From Austropuccinia psidii (lineage: Eukaryota > Basidiomycota > Pucciniomycetes > Pucciniales > Sphaerophragmiaceae): DNA of 64,000 nt. The translations under genes and the position numbers were made by a program. This document shows, piece after piece, positions 61,118-64,000 of the stretch. The notes below the pieces were generated by a model. That model did no database searches. It was not told the origin of the DNA and was given only the letters and a program-made list of their open reading frames with translations. The stretch is from NCBI GenBank assembly GCA_023105745.1, contig JALGQZ010000004.1, positions 63,771,112 through 63,835,111 on the forward strand, read 5' to 3'. Each line of letters begins with the position of its first letter. The stretch's first letter is position 1.

Positions 61118-64000
61118 GGTCCCACGGACCATGTTATATGGTCCAAAGAGACCATTTAGGCCAAAAGCCCCCTAATGAAAGGGGTCAGGCCAAAGGGCCC
61201 AGAGCCCACTAGGTGCCAAATGAGAGATGATGTCCATGGGGAAACTACTCATGGTTGATTCCCAAAAGGGCCAATTGAGTAGGTGTGGCCCAGAAGGCTA
61301 CAAGGGAAAACAAGGACCAGTTTTCTATAAAATGATAAATGTTGCCAATTGGACACAGGATTGCCATAATTCCATCTACGGGGACCTATACCCAGGGTTG
61401 TGACAGCCTACTGAAGGTCTGATTTCACTTTTTCCTGAGCCTATGGTGTTAATTTCAATCCCACAAAATGACACATTCCAAAAACATCCAGCTCATGCTG
61501 CTAGGCTCACTTGAACAATATTCAAAACCCAGAAGATTAAGGCTTCCTGTCATGGGTGGTTTCAAAAATTGTGAAATTTGTAGATTTAAAAACCCAAATT
61601 GGCATAAAGGGGTTGAGAGTGATTATCAATAACCCTTATGGCTCCTTATAATGATCTTTTGTGTAGCTGATTCCCCTTATTATGGAAAGGTTTGCACATC
61701 TGTGTTAGTTCACTTCAGGATTCAGTGCTTCTTACCACAGTGATACTTTCACAGAAGGTGGAACTGTGAACTCTAATACCAGAAAAATATAGAGGAAATT
61801 AAACTTTTATCTTTTAGCATTTTCTTCTTTTTTTATGATTGTGCCAATAAAACAGCCTAGGTTGTAGTAATGGTGGTGGTGAGGGTCCACCTGTTCCAAC
61901 ATTACTTGTAGTGGAGAACTCAATTGCTTGGCTTCTGGAATAAATTTTAAACCCAGTTGTTTTGATGCACCAATTTAGCTAGTGCCTTGTTTCTTTAGAA
62001 AACCCAGGTCGTAAACTGTCCACAATTGACTTCCTTGTGATGAAAAGTAAATCACTGGCAATTGATACAATATTATACATGGCGAGTATTGTGGAAATTC
62101 TTCTATAAGCTGAGGAATAAAATTTTCACTTTCATGTAGTTGAAGGAGTTAAGCCTTTGAAAATATTATTAATGGATATTAATCAGAAAAGCTTATAAAC
62201 AATGATTTTCCAAATTATTTTAGTAATGAATTATAGGTATGTGGTGACATAATTTATTAAAATGACTTATTAGAAAAAATATACTCAATTATGACATATA
62301 TCTTCCAGATAAATCCTTAATATAAATCTAATTCTATTCATTTCAATAAAAAGGGTTTCATAGAGATTGAATATTTTAATTTCTCTTTTTTATAATATTT
62401 TGCCCAAGAAAAAAAAGTTTCTCCGATAGTTCTTTTTAAATAATGGATTTATCATCAAAAATTTACACTCAAATGAATTATAAAAATGATTTTATACCTC
62501 AATTGAGAATAGAAAAAGATGAAATTTTGATTATTTAACATATTCTACTTATTAATTCCTAGAGTTTCTAGATTCAAACCCGTGCAAGTTTTCAGAAAAA
62601 AAAACATTTTCAAATTCAAATCATGGAATATAAGGAATCCTGAAAACTATTTGAGCTCAATATTTCAAAACTTCATTGAATAATCTCAATGTTTTAAAAT
62701 ATCTGAGATTTTTAAATAATGTCTTAAAATAACCTTTCATGAAATTTTTGAAAAGAAGAGATTTCACTACAAAAGAAAACCAAAAACCAAATTTCAATAA
62801 AATACAAGTGCAAAAACACACCAAATAGTTTTTTCCAAAATTTGATTCTTAAACTAATAATTAAGCTTTATATATTTTAGATTCACCAAAACTTTACCTG
62901 AAAATATCCATGATCTTGGTTTCCGTAACTCCAAATATTCAGATCAATTGTTTTATTATCTTCATACCAACTATGAAGAAAAAATAAGCATTAATAATAC
63001 TGATATAAAATTTTACCTTTCATTTCAAAACACATGATGGATTATTATATTTTGAAGAATCAAAGATTCAATAGAAATACACAAGTCTGAATTCATGATA
63101 TTTCTAAATCTCAATAAATATGGGACTGTTACTAAGATATATATTGGAAAACGTTAATTGGTAATTTGAATTTTATATTTCATTTTATAGCTTCCTGACT
63201 AATTTTTTCATTGAATATTACACAAAAAAAGTATGAATATATAATCTCTAAAATGAAAAAACATCATAAAAGTTATCCATAAAAAATAAAAATAAAAACT
63301 TTAATTAATAAATAAGGAAGTATTTCTTTTCAAATATGGATTCAATGTTCTCATTTTTTTATTTATTACAAGGAACTAGAAATATAATATCTTGTAAATA
63401 TCTATAAGGGCTTTTTTAATATAATTTGAGTTATTTGAATAAGAATAAAAATAATTCCACTCACTTACTTAATTATTGAATTAACATCACCTATGTGATA
63501 TCAAGTCAACCAAGCCTTGTTTTTTTTTGATAAACCTAATTATTTTTGTGTACTTAAATGTTAATGTAGAGCACCAGGAAAATATGTGATCGAATGGGTT
63601 GTTTTAATATAAGCCATAGGTTGATGTAATACCAAAAACAGGTTGATATAATATCACTAGTATGGAAAATTGATCCCAAAATTTGATTGATAAATTTCAA
63701 ATTGACAGAAATAAGCTCCACATAATGAGGATCTTAGTTGCTCATTATGGGAACTTAATTACATATTATGTGAAATAAATTCCTCATAGTGTGTAATTGA
63801 TTCCCCGTAATGTTGATATTTACTAAAAACTGTTTCTAGTATTGAGCTAACCCATTTTTTATGCTAAATAAATATGAGGATGATGTTAAATCAGTCCTGG
63901 ACTTATATTAAATGACAAAATCTTACAGTAAGCTTTACATTTTATGTTATATAAACATTGAAATATATAGAGATAATGAGATTTATTTAATGTCAACCAG
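61118..64000. other. Right flank of TE4, no gene recognised
   Basis: 61118 to about 62090 is less AT-rich and more complex than most of the window, but I see no frame, LTR end or RNA gene. From about 62100 to the end it is strongly A/T-rich. The first bases are the direct continuation of the sequence at 38718 before TE4 inserted. Confidence 0.5.

Noticed and set aside
62565..62600. tRNA-like B box (GGGTTTGAATCT on the minus strand)
   Set aside because: The flanks do not form a T-arm stem, and no A box, anticodon arm or acceptor stem is seen.

Overview
The window looks like AT-rich, repeat-dominated nuclear DNA of a basidiomycete, most likely a rust fungus (Pucciniales). The reasons are a single intron-rich gene with 70-100 nt GT-AG introns and large Ty3/Gypsy chromodomain retrotransposons whose Gag-Pol reads like rust copies I know. 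Austropuccinia is a guess from memory, not shown by the sequence. I see no prokaryotic features, CRISPR array, rRNA or tRNA gene.

Layout. Positions 1-3918 hold the 5' end of a minus-strand Gypsy element (TE1), cut by the window edge. 3919-7339 is AT-rich with no gene. 7728-11803 (minus) is the only clear cellular gene: a seven-exon UTP22/NOL6 (Nrap) gene for ribosome biogenesis, apparently intact at about 1197 aa. 13514-15395 is a decayed solo LTR, and 15396-23992 is an 8.6 kb AT-rich stretch in which I see no gene. 23998-34351 (plus) is a complete but inactivated Gypsy element (TE2) with a perfect 5-bp target duplication. 36423-38347 (minus) is a decayed solo LTR related to TE2.

38724-61112 (minus) is TE4, same family as TE1, with a perfect target duplication. 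Inside its integrase gene lies TE3 (41750-54129, plus), and inside TE3's 5' LTR lies a 1422-bp solo LTR of a further family (43337-44758). That is three nested insertions, each with recognisable flanking duplications. 61118-64000 holds no recognisable gene.

The elements encode one long Gag-Pol frame: capsid, zinc knuckle, aspartic protease, RT, RNase H, integrase, chromodomain. TE3 is nearly intact (one stop, one 1-bp frameshift); TE2 and TE4 carry many lesions; the visible part of TE1 is open.

The most interesting signal is a second protein, about 190 aa, encoded in the +1 frame over the N-terminal part of gag in all four elements, spanning three diverged families. Upstream of gag each element also has a short open segment bounded by AG and GT, always a multiple of three long (198, 144, 117, 174 nt) and with phase 1 at both ends. 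In TE2 and TE3 a matching phase-1 acceptor would join it to the +1 ORF. I infer that these elements may make a spliced accessory mRNA that skips the gag start, beside the unspliced Gag-Pol RNA. This is a hypothesis from frame, phase and conservation, not demonstrated.
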